Assembly: GCF_028066395.1 (NCBI RefSeq) | Contig: NZ_JALCBM010000005.1 | Location: 86,124 to 123,356 of the forward strand | Direction: 5' to 3' | DNA length: 37,233 nt | Source of the DNA: Ruegeria sp. | GTDB taxonomy: Bacteria > Pseudomonadota > Alphaproteobacteria > Rhodobacterales > Rhodobacteraceae | Position numbers and translations under genes: made by a program | The notes under the pieces: generated by a model | Seen by the model: the letters and a program-made list of their open reading frames with translations, nothing else | The model's database searches: none | Told to the model about the DNA's origin: nothing | Shown: positions 24,711-31,874 of the stretch, piece by piece | Layout of the letters: each line of letters starts with the position of its first letter | How positions within the stretch are numbered: the stretch's first letter is position 1

Positions 24711-25448
24711 TCATGCGATCTCGCGGCCTTCCGAAGTGGCGCGATTGAACAGTTCCGGCATGCGTTCGTGCAGCAATTCGATCCTGGGCATCAGCTGGCC
24801 CAGATGACGACGCATCGCGTCCTGGGCGTCCTGTTCGTTCCGGGCCAGGATCGCATCAACAATTGCGCGATGTTCTTCCAGCGATTCGACAATCCGCCCG
24901 GGCGTTGGCAGCAACAGCCTGCGCGCACGGCTGACCTGCAGCGACACGGTTTGCGCCACATCCGCTACACGGTCAAATCCGGTGAAACTCATCAGGAGTT
25001 CGTGAAACGCCTCATCCGCTTCATAGAAGCCTGAAATGTCATCGTCTTCGACCAGCAATGTCTGCAGGCGCATGCTCCGGTTGAGGATTCTGCCTTGGTC
25101 TTCCGTCAGATGCCGCGTGACTTTCCTAACGACCGCAAGCTCCAGCGCTTCGCGCAGAAAGACGCCTTCCTGAATCTCGGGCATCGAAAAGTATGAAATG
25201 CGTGTGCCCGATTGCGGGACAACATCAACCAACCCTTCGGACGCCAGACGCGTGATCGCCTCGGCCACGGGCGCGCGCGATACGCCCAGCTGATCGCAGA
25301 TCAACGCCTTTCGCAGGTTCTGCCCGGGACGAAACTCCATACCAAGGATCGCGTTTTTGATCGACAGGTAAACCTGCTGAGACAGCGCGCCCTCGGATGC
25401 GGAAATGTGGTTCAGAACCCGGGGGTTGATATCTTGGTCTTTGTTCAT
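24711..25448 (-). CDS. GntR family transcriptional regulator (FadR subfamily, FCD domain)
   Basis: A 245-residue regulator. The N-terminal winged helix covers residues about 18-85 (LSQQVYLSIKNAILGMEFRP, then QLGVSRAPVAEAITRLASEG). The C-terminal helical FCD domain (about 95-225) contains the Asp/His residues typical of metal-dependent ligand binding (FYEADEAFHELL, EEHRAIVDAI, MRRHLGQL). It is the first gene of the leftward GntR-SDR-FAH operon and divergent from the UxaA-family gene. The palindrome CTAACATGTTAG at 25467-25478, only 19 bp before its start codon, is the likely operator for both directions. FCD-domain regulators usually sense a sugar acid or pathway intermediate (known of the family). 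Confidence 0.93.
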   Translation of the reverse strand: MNKDQDINPRVLNHISASEGALSQQVYLSIKNAILGMEFRPGQNLRKALICDQLGVSRAPVAEAITRLASEGLVDVVPQSGTRISYFSMPEIQEGVFLREALELAVVRKVTRHLTEDQGRILNRSMRLQTLLVEDDDISGFYEADEAFHELLMSFTGFDRVADVAQTVSLQVSRARRLLLPTPGRIVESLEEHRAIVDAILARNEQDAQDAMRRHLGQLMPRIELLHERMPELFNRATSEGREIA

Positions 25449-25457
25449 GTGGCGCTA

Positions 25458-25507
25458 CTTATCATTCTAACATGTTAGTTGACAAGCGAGAAGTGAATGC
25501 CTAGCAA
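25458..25507. promoter_or_regulatory. Overlapping divergent promoters with GntR-type operator
   Basis: CTAACATGTTAG (25467-25478) is a perfect 12-bp palindrome. Immediately after it, TTGACA (25479-25484) and, 17 bp on, TAGCAA (25502-25507) form a rightward promoter for the UxaA-family gene. The overlapping TGACAA (25480-25485) read leftward is TTGTCA, with GATAAG (rc of 25458-25463) 16 bp away. The palindrome fills the leftward spacer and touches the rightward -35. The leftward transcript would have almost no leader. Confidence 0.72.
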
Positions 25508-25539
25508 TCATGGGTCTATGAACAGCGACAGATGCAAAA

Positions 25540-27084
25540 ATGCGTGAGATGCAGACATCCATGGACGATAAAGGGTACGTCATCCAGCTCCATGCCGCCG
25601 ACAATGTTATGATTGCCTTGCGGGATTTGGGGGCAGGGCAGAGGGTTGCGGGGCTGGACACCAAATTGGTGTCGGGCGTTCAGCGGGGCCACAAAATCGC
25701 CGTGGAACATATTAAATCGGGTCAGAACGTCATTCGCTATGGCCAGATCATCGGGCAGGCAAAATCCGACATCGCACTGGGCGAACATGTTCACACACAT
25801 AACCTTGGAATGGGTGCGCATCAGCAGGACTATGCCCACGCCACTGCCAATAGGCCGTTGGAACCTATCACTGAAGGCAGGAGTTTTCGTGGCTTCAAAC
25901 GCGCCGACGGCAAGGTCGGCACCCGGAACTATATCGGCATTCTGACCTCTGTGAATTGCTCAGGGTCTGTCGCGCGATTTATTGCAGAGGCCGCTGAAAA
26001 GGACGGGTTGCTGAATGCGTTCCCCAATGTTGACGGCATTGTCCCCATCGTCCACGGGACGGGCTGTGGCATGTCGGGGAAGGACGAAGGCTATGCGACG
26101 TTGTTCCGGACATTGGCAGGCTATGCACAGCACCCCAATTTCGGGGGTATTCTGCTGATTGGTCTGGGCTGCGAGGTTATGCAGGTCAGCGATCTTGTGG
26201 GCGGGCGGCCTATCCGAGCCGATGGCGCATTGCGCTACATGACCATCCAGAATGAGGGCGGGACACGGCGCACCATCGAACGCGGCCTTGAGGAATTGCG
26301 CGGCATCGCTGAACTGGCCAATGGTGCGGAACGCTCGCTTCAGCCAATCAGTGAAATCACCGTTGGGATGCAATGCGGGGGGTCGGACGGGTATTCCGGC
26401 ATCACCGCCAATCCGGCGCTTGGCTATGCGTCCGATTTGCTGGTGCGCAGCGGTGGGACAACCATCTTGTCCGAAACCTCAGAGATTTACGGGGCTGAGC
26501 ATCTTTTGACGCGTCGGGCCGAAACCGAAGATGTCGGCCGCAAGCTTATCGAGCGCATCCTGTGGTGGGAGGATTATACCGCAAGGAATGCCGGTGAGAT
26601 GGACAACAACCCCAGCCCCGGCAACAAGCGTGGCGGGCTGACGACGATCCTTGAAAAGTCTCTGGGCGCGGTCGCCAAGGGCGGCACGGCGCCGCTGACC
26701 GATGTCTACTTGTTCGGTCAGATCATCGACAAAAAAGGCTTTGTATTCATGGATAGCCCGGGGTTTGATCCCTGTTCCGTAACCGGACAGGTTGCCTCCG
26801 GAGCCAATCTGATCGTTTTCACCACCGGCCGTGGATCGGTCTCTGGCTATCAGCCGACGCCCTGCATCAAACTGGCGACGAATTCTGAGATGTTTGCCCG
26901 AATGGCGGATGATATGGATCTGAATTGCGGTGATATTGTCACCAACGGTGTTAGCATCGAAGCCAAAGGACAAGAATTGTTCGAAATCCTGATCCGCGTG
27001 GCCTCTGGTGAGAAAACAAAAAGCGAAGAATTGGGATTTGGGGGTGTCGAATTCGTGCCGTGGCAAATCGGCGCCGTAATGTGA
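25540..27084 (+). CDS. UxaA/GarD family sugar-acid dehydratase (altronate dehydratase-like)
   Basis: A 514-residue protein with an N-terminal SAF-like domain (about residues 10-100, IQLHAADNVMIALRDLGAG to LGEHVHTHNL) and the long UxaA catalytic domain (GFKRADGKVGTRNYIGILTS, HGTGCGMSG, IGLGCEVMQ, GMQCGGSDGYSGITANPALG and late SPGFDPCSVTGQ, each quoted in part). The family dehydrates aldonates such as altronate or galactarate using a divalent metal. The start is one of three nearby in-frame ATGs (25540, 25549, 25561). Divergent from the GntR-SDR-FAH operon, it would supply the 2-keto-3-deoxy acid those enzymes use, replacing the enolase-type L-fuconate dehydratase found in other organisms (inference). 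Confidence 0.92.
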   Translation: MREMQTSMDDKGYVIQLHAADNVMIALRDLGAGQRVAGLDTKLVSGVQRGHKIAVEHIKSGQNVIRYGQIIGQAKSDIALGEHVHTHNLGMGAHQQDYAHATANRPLEPITEGRSFRGFKRADGKVGTRNYIGILTSVNCSGSVARFIAEAAEKDGLLNAFPNVDGIVPIVHGTGCGMSGKDEGYATLFRTLAGYAQHPNFGGILLIGLGCEVMQVSDLVGGRPIRADGALRYMTIQNEGGTRRTIERGLEELRGIAELANGAERSLQPISEITVGMQCGGSDGYSGITANPALGYASDLLVRSGGTTILSETSEIYGAEHLLTRRAETEDVGRKLIERILWWEDYTARNAGEMDNNPSPGNKRGGLTTILEKSLGAVAKGGTAPLTDVYLFGQIIDKKGFVFMDSPGFDPCSVTGQVASGANLIVFTTGRGSVSGYQPTPCIKLATNSEMFARMADDMDLNCGDIVTNGVSIEAKGQELFEILIRVASGEKTKSEELGFGGVEFVPWQIGAVM

Positions 27085-27535
27085 AACCTGTTCGGCCTCG
27101 GACAAGGCGGTTGCCGGGATTGAAATCAAGCACTGTGGCTCTCGGTTCTTTCTCATAGGGGGGTATGGATGCGGGTCAGTCGCAGAGCAGAACGAACCGG
27201 AAGAGTTCTTCAACAACCCGAAATCGGAACGCAGATCCTTCAGGTTTTTTCCAAGGATATTCACGAACCGTTCAGCGTCATTGATCGCCATCACCGCTTC
27301 CTTACAGGAGGCGGGGTCATTCATGCCTCGGCTACTGCCGAACGGGTGATCGAAGAGGAACAAGCCTGTGAGACCCCTCGGGATGCCATGGTGGAAGGTG
27401 TTCTTCACCACTCTGCCCGCTGGCCTCCAAGTGTAAACAAGTGTCTTAACCTTATCAAAAAATCGGGATCACGGCTTGTCGCGATAAATCCTTAGTACTA
27501 TTGTCGGCTATTGAAGAACGGAGTAATCCCACATC
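27085..27535. other. 450-bp region without a convincing gene
   Basis: The region between the dehydratase and the next gene has several short open frames, one of 108 codons at 27169-27495 on the plus strand, none with a recognisable domain, ribosome site or clear codon pattern. No tRNA or clear terminator was seen. A decayed gene is possible. Confidence 0.4.
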
Positions 27536-27967
27536 ATGATGCAGGCAATCGATTTCAAACGGCTGGACGAACCTTGCGCCCCGCCGTCAGCGCAGATGGC
27601 AGAGCGGTCTGTGCGGATCATCAACCATCTACGTCTGGTTGCACTGCAATGCCGGTCTGCGGCGCGGGTTGATCTGGATCAGGCCTGCGCGCTTCTGCTG
27701 GCCGATCCGGCAGACGCACATATGCGCCATGCTGAAACACTGATGCGCGGGTTTCGGCAAGCGGTGTCCAAACGGCCGGTGTTTTATCGTCCAGGAACAA
27801 CCGAGCTGTCCTTTGACGAAGCGTGGCTGGGCCGTCTGTTCGAAGCGGCCGAGCGGCAGGATGATGACAGTTTCCGGTTTTTGATTCAGTCCCGTGTGCC
27901 GCGCTGGACCCAAAGAAATCTGGCCTTTCTGATCCGCTCGATTTCCGAGCAATTCCATAAGATTTAG
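27536..27967 (+). CDS. Small conserved-looking protein of unknown function
   Basis: A 143-residue soluble protein starting at one of two adjacent ATGs (27536/27539), with no signal peptide or membrane segment. It is rich in Arg, Ala and Gln and looks mostly alpha-helical. I do not recognise a family. The composition, a plausible start and the placement directly before dps argue for a real gene. Its stop codon lies inside the Irr-box-like palindrome at 27963-27979, so the two genes are regulated separately although only 110 bp apart. Function unknown. Confidence 0.75.
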   Translation: MMQAIDFKRLDEPCAPPSAQMAERSVRIINHLRLVALQCRSAARVDLDQACALLLADPADAHMRHAETLMRGFRQAVSKRPVFYRPGTTELSFDEAWLGRLFEAAERQDDDSFRFLIQSRVPRWTQRNLAFLIRSISEQFHKI

Positions 27968-28013
27968 AATTATTCTAAAAAACTCTTGGAATTTCCCGGC
28001 GATCCTCTAAATT
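27963..28013 (+). promoter_or_regulatory. Irr-box-like palindrome and promoter upstream of dps
   Basis: TTTAGAATTATTCTAAA (27963-27979) is a perfect inverted repeat around one T and fits the Irr-box/ICE pattern TTTAGAA-N3-TTCTAAA known from alphaproteobacterial iron genes. A possible promoter TTGGAA (27986-27991), 16-bp spacer, TAAATT (28008-28013) follows. The hexamers are a weak match. Confidence 0.7.
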
Positions 28014-28077
28014 GAGGTGACAACACTGTTTTTTATCTCAAAGCAGTAAGGCCACCTACAGGATTTAAGGGATTATC

Positions 28078-28548
28078 ATGACCCAGACAGCCATCGACCT
28101 GACCACAGATTCGCGCGCGGCCATTGCCGACGCTCTGAACCAGTCTGTTGCGGAAACCGCAGTGACGACGATGCTGGCGCAGAACTTTCACTGGAACGTC
28201 ACCGGCATGGCTTTTGGCCCGCTGCATGACCTGTTCCAGAAGATCTACGAAGACCACTTTGTCGCGCAGGACGATCTGGCCGAGCGGGTCAAGGCGCTGG
28301 ATGCTCATGCCGAAGGAACGCTGGCAGGTATGCTCAAGCGGTCAAAGATCAACGAGCATGAGGGCGACGCGACCGACAAAGAGATGATCAAGATCATGCT
28401 GGACGCGCAGGAAACCCTGGCTTCAACCCTGGCGGGTGCCGGTGAGCTGGCCGCCGGGCATGGTGACACCCTGACCGAGGACCTGTGCATCAGCCGGGGC
28501 CAGACGCATGAAAAATTCGCCTGGTTCCTGCGCGCACATCTGCGCTGA
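28078..28548 (+). CDS. dps: Dps family ferritin-like DNA-protection protein
   Basis: A 156-residue protein of the usual Dps length. Dps forms dodecamers that oxidise and store iron with hydrogen peroxide and can shield DNA. The inter-subunit ferroxidase residues are all present with canonical spacing: His38 (FHWN), His50 (LHDLF), Asp65 and Glu69 (QDDLAER). The N-terminal tail is short and not lysine-rich, so strong DNA binding is less likely. AAGGGA precedes the ATG. The Irr-box-like site upstream suggests control by iron/heme status through Irr (known regulator of iron genes in this class; inferred here). Its stop is one base from the stop of the convergent DUF1289 gene. Confidence 0.96.
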   Translation: MTQTAIDLTTDSRAAIADALNQSVAETAVTTMLAQNFHWNVTGMAFGPLHDLFQKIYEDHFVAQDDLAERVKALDAHAEGTLAGMLKRSKINEHEGDATDKEMIKIMLDAQETLASTLAGAGELAAGHGDTLTEDLCISRGQTHEKFAWFLRAHLR

Positions 28549-28549
28549 A

Positions 28550-28804
28550 TCAGTCGGCCAGGGTGATATTCACCTTGGCTTTCTTTTTCTTCAGCTTCTT
28601 CAGATAGGCCGGTCCCCAATGGGTGTACCGGCCCATTTTTTCCTGCTGGCAGATCAGCAGTTGGATAAACGCCTCTTGCTGATCTGGGCGTTTGATCGAT
28701 TTGTACAGCTTCTTCTGACTTTTCGTCATCGAACAGCCGATGCAATGTCCCTCGCGGCGAAATTTGCAGACGTCGATACAGGGAGAGGGGGTCTTCTTGC
28801 TCAT
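28550..28804 (-). CDS. DUF1289 family small cysteine-motif protein
   Basis: An 84-residue basic protein from the ATG at 28804 (longer upstream frames to 29005 are not coherent). The N-terminal motif PCIDVCKFRREGHCIGCSMT holds Cys9, Cys13, Cys21 and Cys24, the hallmark of DUF1289, probably binding a metal or Fe-S cluster. The C-terminus is very lysine-rich (KKLKKKKAKVN). Function is unknown for the family. It converges on dps with a single base between the two stop codons, leaving no space for separate terminators. Confidence 0.88.
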   Translation of the reverse strand: MSKKTPSPCIDVCKFRREGHCIGCSMTKSQKKLYKSIKRPDQQEAFIQLLICQQEKMGRYTHWGPAYLKKLKKKKAKVNITLAD

Positions 28805-28925
28805 GAAAGGGGCTCGCTGAAGCAATCGGTGCGTGGCTGGACTAAGGCTCTGTCTTGACCCAGATAATACCCATTGTCGAGGGCGCCAAGACCCGCGGAA
28901 GGTGTCTTTGTTCCGACAGAATACC

Positions 28926-29930
28926 CTATCGGGTGACCGGTGTTTTATCAGAGCTTGCCTGAACCGGTTTTGGTCGGAAAATCCGATGGTACCGGCGTCG
29001 CACAACGCGCGCCATGTCGGAAAACGGGCGCAGGTAGATGTCCAGCAGACGCGAGGAATGGGCCTCGGACGGGGGCAGGCCGAATTTCAGATCGGTATCG
29101 CGTTCGGACAGGTAAAGTGAACCGAACAGCCAATCCCAAACCGCAAAAGCCACGCCAAAATTCTTGTCGTGATGCTGGCGCGCGATGGAATGGTGCACCT
29201 GATGTTGCGCCGGGGAAATCAGGATATGTTCCAGCCACGGCCAATAGCGGATCGAGATATGGGAATGCCGCAGGTTCGACCCCGTGACATGGAACACAAA
29301 GGACATCACGTTGACGCCCAACACCGTGTATAGGTCCACTGCGTTGCCGAAAAAGAACAGGAATGTGGCCATTACCGTTCCCTGTGCAACGGCACCGCGC
29401 ATGCCGTACAGCAACCCTTCCAGAGGATGGGTGCGGTAGACGGTGATCGGGGTCAGCGTCTCGGCCGAATGGTGGGTCTTGTGGATCGCCCACAGCAGGG
29501 GCCAGCGGTGCATCCAGCGATGCAGCAGGTATTTGGTGAAATCATCGACGATGAAGATCGTCACCGTGAACAGCGCAACAATGACACCTTTGGGTGTGTC
29601 CGAAAACACCCCGCGCTGCAGGAAATCGATGTCATGCAGCGCGTAGTACAATGCAGTGGCAATCGCCAGCTGCGATAGCAGTAGCGGTGAGATGAACATC
29701 GTGAACACACGGTTGATCACGAAAATCTTGTAATCCGCCCGCGCAGACGGCGAAAACAGGATCTTGCGGTCGAAGACCTGCCCCAACGCCCGTTTGAACG
29801 AGGATCGGCGCACCGCGACCAGCCAGACCAGCGCAATCAGAATTGTCAGGAGGAGATAGCCGAAGAAAATCCGCTTCTTCGGGTTGGAAACATCCGCAAA
29901 GACGTTGGCAATGTACTCGAAAATTTCCAC
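28926..29930 (-). CDS. Sterol desaturase/fatty acid hydroxylase superfamily membrane protein
   Basis: A 334-residue integral membrane di-iron oxygenase. Hydrophobic segments lie near residues 22-40, 72-98, 115-130 and 180-215. The histidine clusters that bind the two irons are HRWMH (137-141), HKTHH (150-154), RHSH (221-224) and HQVHH (243-247). The family hydroxylates or desaturates lipids, sterols or carotenoids; members of this type in marine alphaproteobacteria are often annotated only as sterol desaturase family. The ATG at 29930 begins MEIFEYIANVF. It is 65 bp after the DUF4856 gene on the same strand, separated by hairpins, so co-transcription is uncertain. Substrate unknown. Confidence 0.9.
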   Translation of the reverse strand: MEIFEYIANVFADVSNPKKRIFFGYLLLTILIALVWLVAVRRSSFKRALGQVFDRKILFSPSARADYKIFVINRVFTMFISPLLLSQLAIATALYYALHDIDFLQRGVFSDTPKGVIVALFTVTIFIVDDFTKYLLHRWMHRWPLLWAIHKTHHSAETLTPITVYRTHPLEGLLYGMRGAVAQGTVMATFLFFFGNAVDLYTVLGVNVMSFVFHVTGSNLRHSHISIRYWPWLEHILISPAQHQVHHSIARQHHDKNFGVAFAVWDWLFGSLYLSERDTDLKFGLPPSEAHSSRLLDIYLRPFSDMARVVRRRYHRIFRPKPVQASSDKTPVTR

Positions 29931-29950
29931 ATTTTGCCTTTCGGCTAAGT

Positions 29951-29995
29951 ACCCGACGATGCGAAATGCACCGTCGGGTCGGGGTCACAAGACCC
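29951..29995 (-). terminator. Hairpins after the DUF4856 gene
   Basis: Two stems lie between the DUF4856 stop and the desaturase start: ACCCGACG (29951-29958) with CGTCGGGT (29972-29979), and GGGTC (29982-29986) with GACCC (29991-29995) across a four-base loop. Neither has a T-run on the minus strand. They may reduce readthrough. Confidence 0.5.
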
Positions 29996-31396
29996 TTAGT
30001 CGTTTTCGGCCGAGGCGTTCTCGCCCAGTTTCTCGGCCAGAGCCGCCAGATCAGCCGTCGCGTCATTGGCGCGGGATTCGATGCCGAACGTGTCGATCAG
30101 CAGTTTCTGAACTTTCAGCATGTTGACCTGATAATCGTCCAGCGTCATCTCGCGACCACGGACAAAATTGCCGTCCGCATCGATGTCGGACACCATCTTG
30201 CCATCAGGCATCGCCGGGCCAAAGCCGATCAGCCAGTTCATGTCAATCGCGGCAGCGCCGAGGTTGTTCTTGCCCGATTGCAGCGCCATCGAGAAGCCCT
30301 TCAGCTCACCCCAGTGCTTGGCGTAGTTGCGCAGGGCCTTGTCGGTGTCCTCACCCGATTTGATCTTGTCGATATCTTTGTAAACTGAACCGGCATATTT
30401 GAACGTGGCTTCGGCCAGCGTTTTTTCCCAGTTGGTTTCGATGATATCGGCATAGTTCTTCAACTGCGCCCGCTGCTCATCGGTCAGCGCCTCGCCATTG
30501 GCCGACGCGATCAGCGCACGACCGTCGCGGAAGGCGTTGAAGATGGTGGTCATGTACTGGGTGTTCTTGTTGCCACCTTTGTCAGCACCTGCGGCGTAAT
30601 AGGCCGGGCCAAAGACAAACTCGGTCTTCAGGTCGATGACGCCATCGCCATTGGCATCCGCTGCTGCCAGATCCTTCTGCTTGGACACGGCATAGTTCTG
30701 CTCGGGCGACAGGCTGACCGAATGGGCTGCCGCGCCGAAGTAACCGAACGCCTCATCCCAGGAATGTTCCTTACCGGTATAATGCGCGCCTTCGGAATAG
30801 GGCTGGTCATTGGGCTTGTTGTCGGCGTCCAGCTTCTCGTCCAGATAGTTGTCGACCGCCTGATTGTAAGCCATCGCACCCAGCGTGAATTTCGAGATCA
30901 ACTGACCCCAGTCCATGCCGTTCACCGGGTCATAGCCCTGCTCGGATGCAGCGGCCAGTTTGATCATCTGCAGTGCGACATCCACACCCGACTGGTTGCC
31001 GGGCCACGCGGTCATCGCGCCTTTGTAGAACTTGCCCGAGATGTTCTTGCCCTTGGAAATCTCATTCACGGTCGATTGCTTGACCGGGAAGCCGTCCTTC
31101 GACACCGGAGCGATGATCGCCAGATCTTCTTCCGAGCCGTTGAAATAGGCCAGCATCAGGGCCTCGACTTCGGCTGCGTTGTTGCCGCCATCACCTTTGG
31201 CTGCCGCCTTTTTCAGGCTGTCATGCAGCACGTGACGCGCGATCTGGCCGGAGTAGGACACCGAGTTGGTCTTGTCCCCTTCATAGCCTTTCACGGTGAC
31301 CGGAAATGGGCCGTAGGCCTGATCCGCAAAAGCTGTTCCGCCGACAAATGCGGCCACGACCAGCGCCGAGGTGAGTTTCAGTTTGGGCTTGAGCAT
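29996..31396 (-). CDS. DUF4856 domain-containing exported protein
   Basis: A 466-residue protein with a clear signal peptide (MLKPKLKLTSALVVAAFVGG, cut after AFA near residue 24). No lipobox cysteine is seen, so it is probably periplasmic and soluble. The body matches the DUF4856 type, with the motif HSWDEAFGYF at residues 211-220. Two EF-hand/dockerin-like loops occur: DANGDGVIDL from Asp247 and DIDADGNFVRG from Asp404, both with Asp at 1, Asp/Asn at 3 and Asp at 5, suggesting calcium binding. Function is unknown; related proteins are often reported near iron-uptake and imelysin genes. A 9-bp inverted repeat lies just upstream. The ATG at 31396 follows GGGAGC. Confidence 0.88.
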   Translation of the reverse strand: MLKPKLKLTSALVVAAFVGGTAFADQAYGPFPVTVKGYEGDKTNSVSYSGQIARHVLHDSLKKAAAKGDGGNNAAEVEALMLAYFNGSEEDLAIIAPVSKDGFPVKQSTVNEISKGKNISGKFYKGAMTAWPGNQSGVDVALQMIKLAAASEQGYDPVNGMDWGQLISKFTLGAMAYNQAVDNYLDEKLDADNKPNDQPYSEGAHYTGKEHSWDEAFGYFGAAAHSVSLSPEQNYAVSKQKDLAAADANGDGVIDLKTEFVFGPAYYAAGADKGGNKNTQYMTTIFNAFRDGRALIASANGEALTDEQRAQLKNYADIIETNWEKTLAEATFKYAGSVYKDIDKIKSGEDTDKALRNYAKHWGELKGFSMALQSGKNNLGAAAIDMNWLIGFGPAMPDGKMVSDIDADGNFVRGREMTLDDYQVNMLKVQKLLIDTFGIESRANDATADLAALAEKLGENASAEND

Positions 31397-31420
31397 GGGA
31401 GCTCCCTTTCATTCATAACC

Positions 31421-31460
31421 GACTAAAAGTATCGGATATTAAAACCTGATTCTTTTAGTC
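31421..31460. promoter_or_regulatory. Inverted repeat in the DUF4856 promoter region
   Basis: GACTAAAAG (31421-31429) and CTTTTAGTC (31452-31460) are perfect 9-bp inverted arms around an AT-rich 22-bp spacer, 25-64 bp before the DUF4856 start. This could be a pair of operator half-sites or an RNA hairpin. No known consensus fits convincingly. Confidence 0.5.
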
Positions 31461-31563
31461 ACCTTATGAGTGCTGGAGTCAAGACCTATCGCGGTTGAAC
31501 CGCCATATTCAGTACCGGGCGGGCCTTGTTAAAGCCATTTAATTTCAATGTGATACTTTTGGT

Positions 31564-31800
31564 TCAGGCCCGTTCGATGTTTTCTGCGATTCGAATGGCT
31601 TCTTTCACGCTCAGGCGCAGCGAACGCCAACCCCGGCAGGCGTGGCGTCCGGCAGCTAGTCGTGTTTGGGGCTGTTGAAGGATCTCACCGGCAGTGCCGA
31701 ACTCGACCACCACGCCTTTCTCTATCTCTGTGATGTAATCCGAGATCTGGGTGGCACCCCTCAAATCAATGGGTCCTGATCCCCAGGGTGGCAAATGCAA
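31564..31800 (-). pseudogene. Remnant of a peptide-type ABC transporter ATPase C-terminus
   Basis: The frame contains ISDYITEIEKGVVVEFGTAG then EILQQPQTR, which resembles the region after the switch histidine in dipeptide/oligopeptide ABC ATPases (usually ending EIFxxPxHPYTxxLL). No Walker motifs or start region are present, and sequence before and after is unrelated, so it is a fragment. It suggests that a peptide or opine transporter once lay here. Confidence 0.45.
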
Positions 31801-31834
31801 TCAGCATCTGTTGAAAACAATAGATGCTGATTGC
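31797..31834 (-). terminator. Hairpin downstream of methylaspartate ammonia-lyase
   Basis: Perfect 13-bp arms GCAATCAGCATCT (31797-31809) and AGATGCTGATTGC (31822-31834) with a 12-nt loop, 40 bp after the lyase stop. No T-run follows on the minus strand, so it may be a 3'-end stabiliser as much as a terminator. Confidence 0.6.
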
Positions 31835-31874
31835 CAACCGGAACAGTTGAGCTTCTCAATCAACCGTTGGCGCA

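Larger units (their letters stand above)
31461..31874. other. Intergenic region with decayed DNA
   Basis: About 400 bp between the DUF4856 promoter and the methylaspartate ammonia-lyase stop. It contains the ABC ATPase remnant (31564-31800) and the long hairpin at 31797-31834; nothing else recognisable. Confidence 0.5.

Noticed and set aside
26479..27411. 310-codon minus-strand frame over the UxaA-family gene
   Set aside because: Mostly antisense to a well-supported dehydratase. The part beyond 27085 has no recognisable domain.
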